DNA from: Gammaproteobacteria bacterium
Lineage (GTDB): Bacteria > Pseudomonadota > Gammaproteobacteria > GRL18
Direction of reading: 5' to 3'
Assembly (NCBI GenBank): GCA_013139395.1
Contig: WTAX01000073.1
Location: 1-6,390 of the forward strand
DNA: 6,390 bases
The notes beneath the pieces were generated by a model. That model did no database searches and was not told where the DNA came from. It saw only the letters and a program-made list of their open reading frames with translations. Positions within the stretch are counted from its first letter, which is position 1. The number at the start of each line of letters is the position of its first letter. The position numbers and the translations under genes are program-made. Shown here piece after piece: positions 1-5,660 of the stretch.

Positions 1-24
1 GTTGAAACGATAAGGTTTAAGTCT

Positions 25-591
25 TTATCCGCGTTTTTGCAACATGTCTTTGCTGAGTTGCTGCTTAAGTTGATTGCGTGCTCTGAATAAACGGGTATTA
101 ACGGTATTCATATTCAACTTTAATAATTGTGCAATCTCGCTGGTTTTATAACCACCTATGGTTTGCAGTAGTAATGGCTCTCGATATTCAATATCAAGAT
201 TGTGTATTGCCTGATGTAATTGTTGTTTTTCCAGCGATTGTTCCGGGCTTAGAGCAGCCTTGTCTTCAACAACAACATCTTCTATATCAACAAGATCAAA
301 ACTTTTTCGTTCAAAACGACGGGCATTTTCCCGACGCAGGATAGTAATGAGCCAGCTTTTAGCTTTTTTCTCATCTAGCAGATTGTCCAATGCTTTCCAG
401 GCTCTTAAAAATGTCTCCTGAACCAGATCATCGGCAACAGAATGATTGCTGCATAACCAATAGGCAAAACGGTAAAGATCATTTGAATAGGCCTTGACCA
501 GTGTTTCAAAACGTTTTTGCCTGCTTACCCCCTCATAGACCGGAGATTTCGGGTTTTTCTTTCCATTTGTTAACTTTTCTATAGTAAACAT
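25..591 (-). CDS. ECF-type RNA polymerase sigma factor
   Basis: This 188-residue protein is an extracytoplasmic-function sigma-70 factor, which directs RNA polymerase to a small regulon. Region 2 spans about residues 28-97, with the core-binding stretch DDLVQETFLRAW at 54-65 and the basic SWLITILRRENARR segment at 79-92. Region 4 spans about 125-178, with a helix-turn-helix around 149-170 (TSEIAQLLKLNMNTVNTRLFRAR region). An acidic linker lies between them, and there is no region 1 or 3, as expected for ECF factors. The ATG at 591 is the only ATG before the conserved core, although its Shine-Dalgarno is weak and the first 27 residues look unconserved. The gene is divergent from the bufferin-type gene, the usual setting for a sigma factor controlling such genes (for example SigF in Caulobacter). 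An anti-sigma gene would be expected just downstream, but only 24 bases remain in the window. Confidence 0.93.
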   Translation of the reverse strand: MFTIEKLTNGKKNPKSPVYEGVSRQKRFETLVKAYSNDLYRFAYWLCSNHSVADDLVQETFLRAWKALDNLLDEKKAKSWLITILRRENARRFERKSFDLVDIEDVVVEDKAALSPEQSLEKQQLHQAIHNLDIEYREPLLLQTIGGYKTSEIAQLLKLNMNTVNTRLFRARNQLKQQLSKDMLQKRG

Positions 592-614
592 AGTTAATTC
601 ACAAGGTTTTTTAT

Positions 615-644
615 TTTATAAGGTTTATCTTGATAAACTATCAG
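615..644 (-). promoter_or_regulatory. Candidate promoter of the ECF sigma gene
   Basis: Read on the minus strand, CTGATA (639-644, four of six matches to TTGACA) is followed by an 18-bp spacer and TATAAA (615-620, five of six matches to TATAAT). Transcription would start near 608, giving a leader of about 17 bases before the ATG at 591. The spacer contains a perfect 7-bp inverted repeat, so a repressor or activator could act here. This is a sigma-70-like promoter rather than an obvious ECF autoregulated one. Confidence 0.4.
623..638. repeat. Perfect inverted repeat GTTTATC-tt-GATAAAC, candidate operator
   Basis: Seven-base arms at 623-629 and 632-638 are exact reverse complements, separated by TT. 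The element lies between the candidate -35 and -10 of the sigma gene, a typical repressor position. Two further dyads overlap it: TGATA-aac-TATCA (631-643) and TAAACT-atcagc-AGTTTA (634-651). The symmetry is directly visible; an operator function is inference. Confidence 0.45.
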
Positions 645-853
645 CAGTTTAAAATATAAGTTCTTTTTTAGATACTTCGGAAACTACCTATTTATATTAA
701 TGAGCAGTATCTCTTACTATAGCTGAACACTTTATTAATAAGAAAATTGAATTAAAAGTGAAATTTTTTTATTCCTTATCAGGTCTAGTAAAGTAAGCCA
801 ATCACTGGTACATTTTATTTTGGGTTTTTAACCTGATTATGACTTTGAAGAAT

Positions 854-867
854 GCTAAATGATTAGC
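854..867. repeat. Short dyad GCTAA-atga-TTAGC upstream of the bufA-type gene
   Basis: Five-base arms at 854-858 and 863-867 are exact reverse complements around a 4-base centre, ending 39 bases before the start codon. It could be an operator near the promoter or a small hairpin in the leader. The arms are short, and a chance occurrence in AT-rich DNA is possible. Confidence 0.25.
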
Positions 868-894
868 GTCTTCTTTTTTCATCCATTAATCTAT

Positions 895-900
895 AAGGAA
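895..900 (+). promoter_or_regulatory. Ribosome binding site that fixes the bufA-type start at 907
   Basis: AAGGAA is followed by six bases and then ATG at 907. An in-frame ATG at 859 would add 16 hydrophobic and aromatic residues ahead of the basic MGNTKK signal-peptide start and has no comparable site before it. The start at 907 is therefore preferred. Confidence 0.8.
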
Positions 901-906
901 ACAAAA

Positions 907-1158
907 ATGGGAAATACTAAAAAAACAGCACTGATCAGTTTGTTCGCGCTTGCTTTAGCAACTCTTGGCGCAACTGCTCATGCCGGCAAGCCTGGTTTTG
1001 AAAAATGTCAGGGTATTGCTAAAGCGGGTATGAATGATTGTGGTACCAGCAAGCACGCTTGTGCAGGTATGGCTAAGACTGATGCTGATCCTGAAGAGTG
1101 GGTTTATGTTCCAGAAGGCACTTGTGCTAAAATTGCTGGAAATAAAGGCAAGAAATAA
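907..1158 (+). CDS. bufA1: DUF2282 / BufA1-type bufferin precursor, exported four-cysteine protein
   Basis: This 83-residue preprotein has a signal peptide (basic MGNTKK, hydrophobic core at about 8-22, likely cleavage after AHA at 24-26). The mature part has four cysteines at 34, 45, 52 and 73, in the pattern [20 protein letters not shown] and EGTC, plus a DPEEW motif. This matches the DUF2282 family, now known as bufferin-1 (BufA1). Family members are ribosomally made, exported copper-binding peptides; the MNIO enzyme BufB with BufC converts cysteines into thiooxazole-type groups. Here no bufB or bufC follows. The gene is ended by its own terminator, and the next gene encodes a DoxX-family protein. 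Control by the divergent ECF sigma factor is likely from context. Whether this copy is modified or binds copper cannot be seen from the sequence. Confidence 0.88.
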   Translation: MGNTKKTALISLFALALATLGATAHAGKPGFEKCQGIAKAGMNDCGTSKHACAGMAKTDADPEEWVYVPEGTCAKIAGNKGKK

Positions 1159-1173
1159 GATAAAGCATCTTAT
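1155..1173 (+). other. Perfect 7-bp hairpin at the bufA-type stop codon
   Basis: ATAAGAT (1155-1161) and ATCTTAT (1167-1173) are exact reverse complements with a 5-base loop AAAGC. The hairpin begins within the stop codon region and precedes the terminator hairpin by three bases. It could protect the short transcript from 3' decay. It is not a terminator itself, as no T run follows. Confidence 0.4.
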
Positions 1174-1176
1174 ATG

Positions 1177-1211
1177 AAGAGTGTCAGGCTATTGTCTGGG
1201 ACTCTTTTTTT
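1177..1211 (+). terminator. Intrinsic terminator after the bufA-type gene
   Basis: AAGAGT (1177-1182) pairs with ACTCTT (1201-1206). After one G-G mismatch, the stem continues with 1184-1189 against 1194-1199, with two G-T wobbles. The loop is TATT (1190-1193). A run of seven T follows at 1205-1211. This should end most transcription before the DoxX gene, making the bufA-type gene largely monocistronic. Confidence 0.85.
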
Positions 1212-1330
1212 ATCCCTTTTTTCATACAAAAATAAAGATAACTGTTTTTATAAGTATATGTTTTTAATAAGTAATTATGATTCTTACAAACAATTTTCGT
1301 ATTAAACACATTCAATAAGACATAATAAAA

Positions 1331-1774
1331 ATGATAAAAAAAATTCTGTTTGCACGTAATGATATGATGATTCATGGCTTTGATCTTATGCTGCGTCTCT
1401 ATCTGTTGAAAGTTTTTTTTCAATCAGGACTAACCAAAATTCAATCGTGGCAGTCAACAATCGATCTGTTTGCCTATGAGTATTCTGTCCCTTTATTACC
1501 ACCTGAAGTCGCTGCTGTTATGGGTACTGCTGGTGAATTAATTCTTCCTGTTTTAATCCTGGTGGGCTTAATGACTCGTCCTGCTGCACTTGGTCTTTTT
1601 GTGTTAAATGCCGTGGCAGCTTATGCCTATGCATTGACAGATTTTTATAACTTTACTGGTATGCTGGATCATATCTTATGGGGTGCAATGATTCTGGTTT
1701 ATGTTTTATATGGTCCAAGTCCCTTATCAATCGATAGTTTATTGTCTAAAAAGATGAATAGCTCAGACGAATAG
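1331..1774 (+). CDS. DoxX-family membrane protein, BufD-like
   Basis: This 147-residue integral inner-membrane protein has four likely helices at about 18-36, 61-80, 83-102 and 112-129. The segment RLYLLKVFFQSGLTKIQSW (22-40), the YSVPLLPPE stretch (51-59) and GTAGELILPVLILVGL (65-80) are typical of DoxX proteins found as the last gene (bufD) of bufferin operons. The role of such proteins is poorly defined; a redox function with quinones or in metal handling has been suggested for relatives. The ATG at 1331 has only a weak AAGA upstream; ATGs at 1364 and 1367 are alternatives. The gene lies 172 bp after the bufA-type stop, beyond its terminator, so it probably has its own promoter in the AT-rich gap, though I could not pinpoint one. 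Adjacent pairing with BufA1 without BufB and BufC is unusual. Confidence 0.85.
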   Translation: MIKKILFARNDMMIHGFDLMLRLYLLKVFFQSGLTKIQSWQSTIDLFAYEYSVPLLPPEVAAVMGTAGELILPVLILVGLMTRPAALGLFVLNAVAAYAYALTDFYNFTGMLDHILWGAMILVYVLYGPSPLSIDSLLSKKMNSSDE

Positions 1775-1780
1775 AATTGC

Positions 1781-1798
1781 TTTCTCAGGGAAGAGAAA
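1781..1798. other. 6-bp hairpin between convergent gene ends
   Basis: TTTCTC (1781-1786) and GAGAAA (1793-1798) are perfect complements with a 6-base loop. The hairpin sits at the junction of the DoxX gene and the leftward gene ending at 1785. It might act as a weak bidirectional transcript end, but neither side has a T run. Confidence 0.25.
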
Positions 1799-2150
1799 CC
1801 TCCATGTTGTTACCTGTATACTGATGCACACTGTCATGTCCTCTGATAATCACTGTCTTAATGTCAGATGGCAGTGTCGTGCTTAAAGATCGGGTAAATG
1901 GCTGCTCGTTAACATGAGGATGATGTAAAGTCCTTGTTGCCAGAATATTCCCCTTAGTATCTAAAATTTCCCATCGGTTCGCATAATGATCCCAACCCTT
2001 ATCATCATGCAGCAGGGTTACGTGGAACAGATAGCGTTGAGCCCCCTGTACTTCGATGTCCACATCAACAACTTTAACTTGATCAGCAAGCGTGATGCTG
2101 CTGAACATTAACAAAGAACCAGGTAAAAAACTAAAAAAAAGAGCTTTCAT
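1785..2150 (-). CDS. Small histidine-rich exported protein of unknown function
   Basis: This 121-residue protein has a signal peptide (hydrophobic 3-19, likely cleavage after TLA at 20-22), leaving about 99 residues in the periplasm. The mature part looks all-beta and carries two striking motifs: WDHYANRWEI (53-62) and LHHPHVNEQPFTRSL (75-89), followed by RGHDSVHQ (103-110). I recall similar motifs in uncharacterised proteobacterial exported proteins, but I know of no assigned function. Eight histidines in the mature part (43, 48, 55, 76, 77, 79, 105, 109) make metal binding conceivable. AGGACA at 2156-2161 on the minus strand is a good ribosome binding site for the ATG at 2150. The gene converges on the DoxX gene and is divergent from a small membrane protein gene. 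Confidence 0.85.
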   Translation of the reverse strand: MKALFFSFLPGSLLMFSSITLADQVKVVDVDIEVQGAQRYLFHVTLLHDDKGWDHYANRWEILDTKGNILATRTLHHPHVNEQPFTRSLSTTLPSDIKTVIIRGHDSVHQYTGNNMEVSLP

Positions 2151-2220
2151 GAGTCTGTCCTATAGAAATGATATTAATATTTATATTATGATAGATATTT
2201 ATGTGACTTAATAGCAGGTA
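2151..2220. promoter_or_regulatory. Short AT-rich divergent promoter region
   Basis: Seventy very AT-rich bases separate two divergent genes and must hold both promoters. A 10-base palindrome ATATTAATAT lies at 2171-2180, and a TATTAT at 2184-2189 could be a rightward -10 element, but no good -35 pairs with it. Individual promoter calls here would be unreliable. Confidence 0.35.
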
Positions 2221-2577
2221 GTGAGTATTTTGAATAGTAGTCTTATTATTGGTATTGTTATCGTCTCTGTTGTGGTTTATTTCCTGGCAGTCTGGTGGAC
2301 GAGAAAGTGGATGATTAAAAATCAGGTATCCTGCTTTTGGCGTAGTCTCTTTTTAGCCGTGTTTCTGGCACCGGGATTATTGCTTTATGGTGAACATGCT
2401 GGTTTTCCCCTGCCTTCTCTTGCCTGGATGTCTGCGGCAAGCAATGCCTATAGCTGCATACAGCATTCTCTATTTTGCTCGATTAAACTCAATCTGTTTT
2501 TATCAGTTTTGCCCTTTATCGCTACCTGGACCTTTGTTTATTTGATGTGTAATGATCCGAATAAAGACAAAGAGTGA
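2221..2577 (+). CDS. Small three-helix membrane protein, not recognised
   Basis: This is a 118-residue protein if it starts at GTG 2221. Three membrane helices are likely at about 7-27, 39-57 and 91-110, with a short charged C-terminal tail (NDPNKDKE). The loop between helices two and three contains YGEHAGFPLPSLAW (56-69) and two cysteines (79 and 86), with further cysteines at 38 and 110. I do not recognise the family. The start is uncertain: AGG at 2216-2218 lies only two bases before GTG 2221, while an in-frame TTG at 2230 has better spacing (11 bases). Intact length, helices and a clear stop support a real gene. It converges on msrA with 25 bases between the stops. Confidence 0.7.
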   Translation: MSILNSSLIIGIVIVSVVVYFLAVWWTRKWMIKNQVSCFWRSLFLAVFLAPGLLLYGEHAGFPLPSLAWMSAASNAYSCIQHSLFCSIKLNLFLSVLPFIATWTFVYLMCNDPNKDKE

Positions 2578-2602
2578 TTATTGCTTGCCACTGATTATCA
2601 TT

Positions 2603-3130
2603 TTATTTTAGATAGGACTGATATTCATTCCTTAGTTTGGCCACTTTAGGTGAGATAACGGCCTGGCAATAGCCATTGGTCGGATTGAGCCGGAAATAAT
2701 CCTGATGATATTTCTCTGCTTCATAAAAAATATCTAAAAGTTTTACTTCGGTCACTATTGGGTTTGGCCAGGCACCACTGGCATCTAATTGAGCAATATA
2801 GTCTTTTGCCAGCAATAATTGCTCATTATCATGACACAGAATCGTCGAACGATATTGTGTACCTCTATCAGCACCCTGACGGTTTAATGTGGTTGGATCA
2901 TGGATGCTGAAAAATACTTGTAAAAGTGTTTGAAAATTAATAATGTCGGCATCATAAGTGATTTGAACCACTTCTGCATGACCCGTTGTGCCGGTACATA
3001 TCTGTTGATAAGTCGGGTTTTTAATTGCTCCATCGGCGTATCCGGAAACAACGCCGATCACGCCCTTTAGTGTTTTTAGAGTGGCATCCAGACACCAGAA
3101 ACATCCCCCGCCAAGTGTTGTTATCGCCAT
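2603..3130 (-). CDS. msrA: Peptide-methionine (S)-S-oxide reductase MsrA
   Basis: This 175-residue enzyme reduces methionine-S-sulfoxide in proteins and as the free amino acid, using thioredoxin as electron donor, and so repairs oxidative damage. The catalytic motif GCFWC is at 9-13, with Cys10 the nucleophile. TGHAEVVQ (49-56), SIHDPTTLNRQGADRGTQYRS (75-95) and EKYHQDYF (139-146) are family signatures. Cys155 in NGYCQAVISPKV is the likely resolving cysteine. There is no signal peptide, so it is cytoplasmic, and it is a stand-alone MsrA without an MsrB domain. The start is supported by AAAGG at 3139-3143 on the minus strand, eight bases before the ATG at 3130. It lies 166 bp downstream of the GGDEF gene and probably has its own promoter. 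Confidence 0.97.
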   Translation of the reverse strand: MAITTLGGGCFWCLDATLKTLKGVIGVVSGYADGAIKNPTYQQICTGTTGHAEVVQITYDADIINFQTLLQVFFSIHDPTTLNRQGADRGTQYRSTILCHDNEQLLLAKDYIAQLDASGAWPNPIVTEVKLLDIFYEAEKYHQDYFRLNPTNGYCQAVISPKVAKLRNEYQSYLK

Positions 3131-3296
3131 AATGATTACCTTTGTTGATGTGAGCCAAAATGAGTTGTTCTTATAGAAAGGTAGTGTCTTTGCCTGACGT
3201 ATTAAAGTCTATGCCAGGATTTAGATGAAAAATTGCTAACTATTCATTGTGTATTTCTAAATAACGCTTGATAAGCCTATGGTTACTTATTTAAGT

Positions 3297-4592
3297 TTAA
3301 GCTATATTCATCTTTAGCGGGTATGTAATGGTCTGATTTCGACCATTTTCTTTGGCGTGATACAGCGCAGTATCAGCTTGATTAAACAGGATTTCAAAAT
3401 TAGAATTGTTAGTGGTGCTGGCAACACCGATACTGATGGTTATTTTAATGTCTTCAATAGGAGTATTTTCAATATAAGTCCTTAGTGCATTGGCCTTTTC
3501 AATCGCATCTTCTTTGCTTGAATTATCCATCAGGACGACAAATTCTTCCCCGCCATAGCGAGCAATCAAATCTTCAGCACGAAAATTGACAGTAATGAGT
3601 TGTGCAAATTTTCTTAATACATCGTCTCCTTTACTATGACCGTAAGTATCATTGATCCGTTTGAAGTGATCAATATCAAGTACTAATAAACTCAGGGGTG
3701 ATGAATGTCTAACTGAATGGCTGAAATATTTAGGCAGTAATTTTGCTAATGAATGACGATTATAAAGACCGGTTAGCTGATCGGTCATGGCTAATTGGAA
3801 TAATTGTTCCTGCTGGATTTTTACCTGATCAAATAATTGTTTAGTACTGACCAGATTGGTGATCTGTGCAGCAAGCTCTTCTGCGATGATGGGTTTAACA
3901 ATAAATTCATTTGCACCCATATGTAACAATTCAATACGGCGACTACTATCATTAAAGCCTGATGTCACCAGAATGGGCATTTTGGAACGATCAGGGATCA
4001 TTTTTCTGACTTCACGAATAAGGCCCATGCCGCTGATGCTGCCCTCTACTAGTAAATCAGTAATGATGATATCGTAATTTGTTGTTGATTCTTGAAATGC
4101 TTTGAGTGCTTCTGCTGCATTGACATAATGCTCAACGGACATCTTCATTGCTTCGAGCTTTCGTTTTATTATTGCTGCATCTGTTTTGCAGTCTTCAATA
4201 TAGAGCACTAGGGCGTTAATTACATTTTGTTTAGCGAGAATAGAACGCTTAAGATTTTTAGACAGCAGGTCTATATCAGAACGATTATAGATTTCAGTTA
4301 CACCAGAATGATAAGCATAATCAAAGGAATGATCAATATCATTTGAGGTTAATAAAACAATAGGTATATCTTTGGTTTTGGGGTTTGTACGGATCAGTTG
4401 AGCCAGTTTAATACCGTCAAAGCCATCAGGCAGATGATAGGCTGTGCAGATATAATCAACTATTTTGTTTTCCAGTATCTCAAGTGCTGCATCACCATCA
4501 TTGGCAATATGGACAGTCAGGTCTTCATTATTAAAAATCTGTGAAATCATTCTTTGATGAAATCGAGAATTTTCAATGATTAGTACATTCAT
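3297..4592 (-). CDS. REC-REC-GGDEF response regulator, probable diguanylate cyclase
   Basis: This 431-residue cytoplasmic regulator is expected to make cyclic di-GMP from two GTP. The first receiver (about 1-118) is degenerate: the phospho-acceptor position is Ala51 (TAYHLPDG), the conserved lysine is Arg104, and only Glu7 remains of the acidic pair. The second receiver (about 126-248) is intact, with Glu133-Asp134, Asp179, Thr210 and Lys233-Pro234. A short helical linker (about 250-268) leads to the GGDEF domain (269-426). That domain has TDQLTGLYNRHSL, LDIDHFKRINDTYGH, active site GGEEF at 347-351, and an inhibitory RxxD site at Arg338-Asp341. The layout recalls PleD, but there the second receiver is the degenerate one. 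GGAG at 4600-4603 on the minus strand supports the ATG at 4592. No histidine kinase gene is in the window. Confidence 0.95.
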   Translation of the reverse strand: MNVLIIENSRFHQRMISQIFNNEDLTVHIANDGDAALEILENKIVDYICTAYHLPDGFDGIKLAQLIRTNPKTKDIPIVLLTSNDIDHSFDYAYHSGVTEIYNRSDIDLLSKNLKRSILAKQNVINALVLYIEDCKTDAAIIKRKLEAMKMSVEHYVNAAEALKAFQESTTNYDIIITDLLVEGSISGMGLIREVRKMIPDRSKMPILVTSGFNDSSRRIELLHMGANEFIVKPIIAEELAAQITNLVSTKQLFDQVKIQQEQLFQLAMTDQLTGLYNRHSLAKLLPKYFSHSVRHSSPLSLLVLDIDHFKRINDTYGHSKGDDVLRKFAQLITVNFRAEDLIARYGGEEFVVLMDNSSKEDAIEKANALRTYIENTPIEDIKITISIGVASTTNNSNFEILFNQADTALYHAKENGRNQTITYPLKMNIA

Positions 4593-4631
4593 TTGTCAAC
4601 TCCATTTAACATGACCATCTTATTGAAACAA

Positions 4632-4660
4632 GTGAAAAAAACCAAATGTTTTGCTATAAT
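4632..4660 (+). promoter_or_regulatory. Extended -10 sigma-70 promoter of the oxygenase gene
   Basis: A perfect TATAAT at 4655-4660 is preceded by TGC at 4652-4654, giving an ideal extended -10. GTGAAA at 4632-4637 is a four-of-six -35 with a 17-bp spacer. Transcription should start near 4667, leaving about 13 bases before ATG 4680 or about 31 before ATG 4698. It lies in the 87-bp gap divergent from the GGDEF gene. Confidence 0.7.
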
Positions 4661-4679
4661 AAAGCTCATTGATTACTAA

Positions 4680-5636
4680 ATGTGTGAAGTAGTCCACATG
4701 AAAAATGCAAAACAACATATCTCAAGACGGGTCCCTTCTGGCGGGCATGATTCTGGTTCTATTTCAGACAGCCCTTTTCATTATGATAATGAGTCAGCTT
4801 ATCAGCAGTGGAAAAGGCAAAAACTGACGGACTATCCCTGTTCAATTTCACAATTAACCGTGCCATTGAATGACCCCAAAGCATTAACGGTACAAGAGTT
4901 TCAACAAATAAAAAATTGCCTGTTAAAAACCAATATGGTTATTTATGATATTGGCAGAGATATTCAGGAAGATAAATCGATTCCAGAGCAATTAGGTATT
5001 CAACTTGGTATTCATTCATTAGATAAAAATGAATGTGCTGATGATGATGGTTTTACCTCGATTCAGGTTGTAGATGATGGCCTGCATGCCATTTATATTC
5101 CCTATAGCGAAAAAGGCATTAACTGGCATACTGATGGTTATTACAATCGCTTATCAGAGCAAATCTATAGCATGATTCTGCATTGTGTCAGGCCGGCACC
5201 GGAAGGCGGTGAAAATCAGCTCTGGGATCCTGAGATTATTTATATGATGCTCAGGGATGAAAATCCTGATTATATCAAGGTGCTCATGGAGCCGGATGCC
5301 ATGACCATCCCCAAAAATGTCTTAAATGGTCAGCTGGTTCGGCCCGATCGCAGCGGCCCGGTTTTTATGATCACGGATGAAGGCCGCTTACACATGCGTT
5401 ATACCGCCAGAGCACGAAATGTGATCTGGAAAGAGGATAGCCTGACGCAAAAGGCTCAACAGACTTTACGTACTTTGCTCAATAGTGACTCTGATTATCT
5501 TTTTCAAGGGCGATTAGAGGCAGGACAAGGTTTAGTGTGCAATAATGTATTACACACCCGAACGGCATTTAAAGATGACAAAGAAAATCCTCGATTACTT
5601 TATCGAGGCCGCTATTTTGATAAGATTATCTTTTAA
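4680..5636 (+). CDS. TauD/TfdA-family Fe(II)/2-oxoglutarate-dependent oxygenase
   Basis: This 318-residue cytoplasmic protein of the TauD/TfdA clan couples decarboxylation of 2-oxoglutarate to oxidation of a substrate. The metal-binding triad is visible: His150 and Asp152 in NWHTDGYYN (149-156) and His292 in NNVLHTRTAF (288-297). Arg305 or Arg309 in PRLLYRGRYFD (304-314) would bind 2-oxoglutarate. HCVRPAPEGGENQLWD (168-183) and HMRYTARARN (238-247) are further conserved-looking blocks. The substrate is unknown; taurine itself is not implied, as the clan acts on many compounds. The start may be ATG 4680 or ATG 4698 (residue 7): neither has a strong Shine-Dalgarno, but GAAG at 4685-4688 and the promoter position favour 4698. 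It is a single-gene unit converging on the rhodanese operon, which hints at sulfur chemistry without proving it. Confidence 0.9.
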   Translation: MCEVVHMKNAKQHISRRVPSGGHDSGSISDSPFHYDNESAYQQWKRQKLTDYPCSISQLTVPLNDPKALTVQEFQQIKNCLLKTNMVIYDIGRDIQEDKSIPEQLGIQLGIHSLDKNECADDDGFTSIQVVDDGLHAIYIPYSEKGINWHTDGYYNRLSEQIYSMILHCVRPAPEGGENQLWDPEIIYMMLRDENPDYIKVLMEPDAMTIPKNVLNGQLVRPDRSGPVFMITDEGRLHMRYTARARNVIWKEDSLTQKAQQTLRTLLNSDSDYLFQGRLEAGQGLVCNNVLHTRTAFKDDKENPRLLYRGRYFDKIIF

Positions 5637-5660
5637 TCTCTTACTCCAGCTTATCCTGTA

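Larger units (their letters stand above)
592..906. other. Divergent AT-rich non-coding region between the sigma factor and bufA-type genes
   Basis: This 315-bp stretch holds no convincing gene. Its left end carries a leftward promoter candidate with overlapping dyads (615-651). Its right end carries a short dyad (854-867) and the ribosome binding site of the bufA-type gene (895-900). The middle is AT-rich with T and A runs and shows no coding signal. A rightward promoter for the bufA-type gene must lie here. The best -35-like element I see is TTAACC at 828-833, resembling the GTAACC reported for a Caulobacter SigF promoter, but no matching -10 sits at the right spacing, so I leave it unassigned. 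Confidence 0.6.

Noticed and set aside
1..24. Beginning of an anti-sigma gene downstream of the sigma factor
   Set aside because: One minus-strand frame is open to the window edge but no ATG, GTG or TTG start is visible in it near the sigma stop; nothing can be supported from 24 bases.
129..344. Rightward 71-codon open frame
   Set aside because: It lies wholly antisense within the ECF sigma factor gene, whose protein has clear sigma region 2 and 4 motifs; the antisense translation shows no family features.
828..853. ECF-type promoter for the bufA-type gene built on TTAACC at 828-833
   Set aside because: At 16-17 bp downstream the sequence is GAAT/AATGCT, which fits neither a CGAA/CGTA-type ECF -10 nor TATAAT well; too weak to list as a promoter.
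1184..1423. Leftward 79-codon open frame
   Set aside because: It covers the terminator, the AT-rich gap and the start of the DoxX gene; its composition (Lys, Asn, Tyr, Phe rich) is that of translated AT-rich non-coding DNA.
3264..3286. GTAACC (minus strand, 3281-3286) followed by CGTT upstream of msrA, as a possible target of the sigma factor
   Set aside because: The spacer is about 14 bp, too short compared with known ECF promoters, and the motif was chosen from memory of another organism; likely chance.
3856..4077. Rightward 73-codon open frame
   Set aside because: It is antisense to the intact second receiver domain of the GGDEF regulator and has no recognisable features.
5624..5640. Terminator at the end of the oxygenase gene (GATAA-ga-TTATC and T run)
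   Set aside because: The repeat has only a 2-base centre, so a stable hairpin cannot form with such short arms, and most of it is inside the coding sequence.
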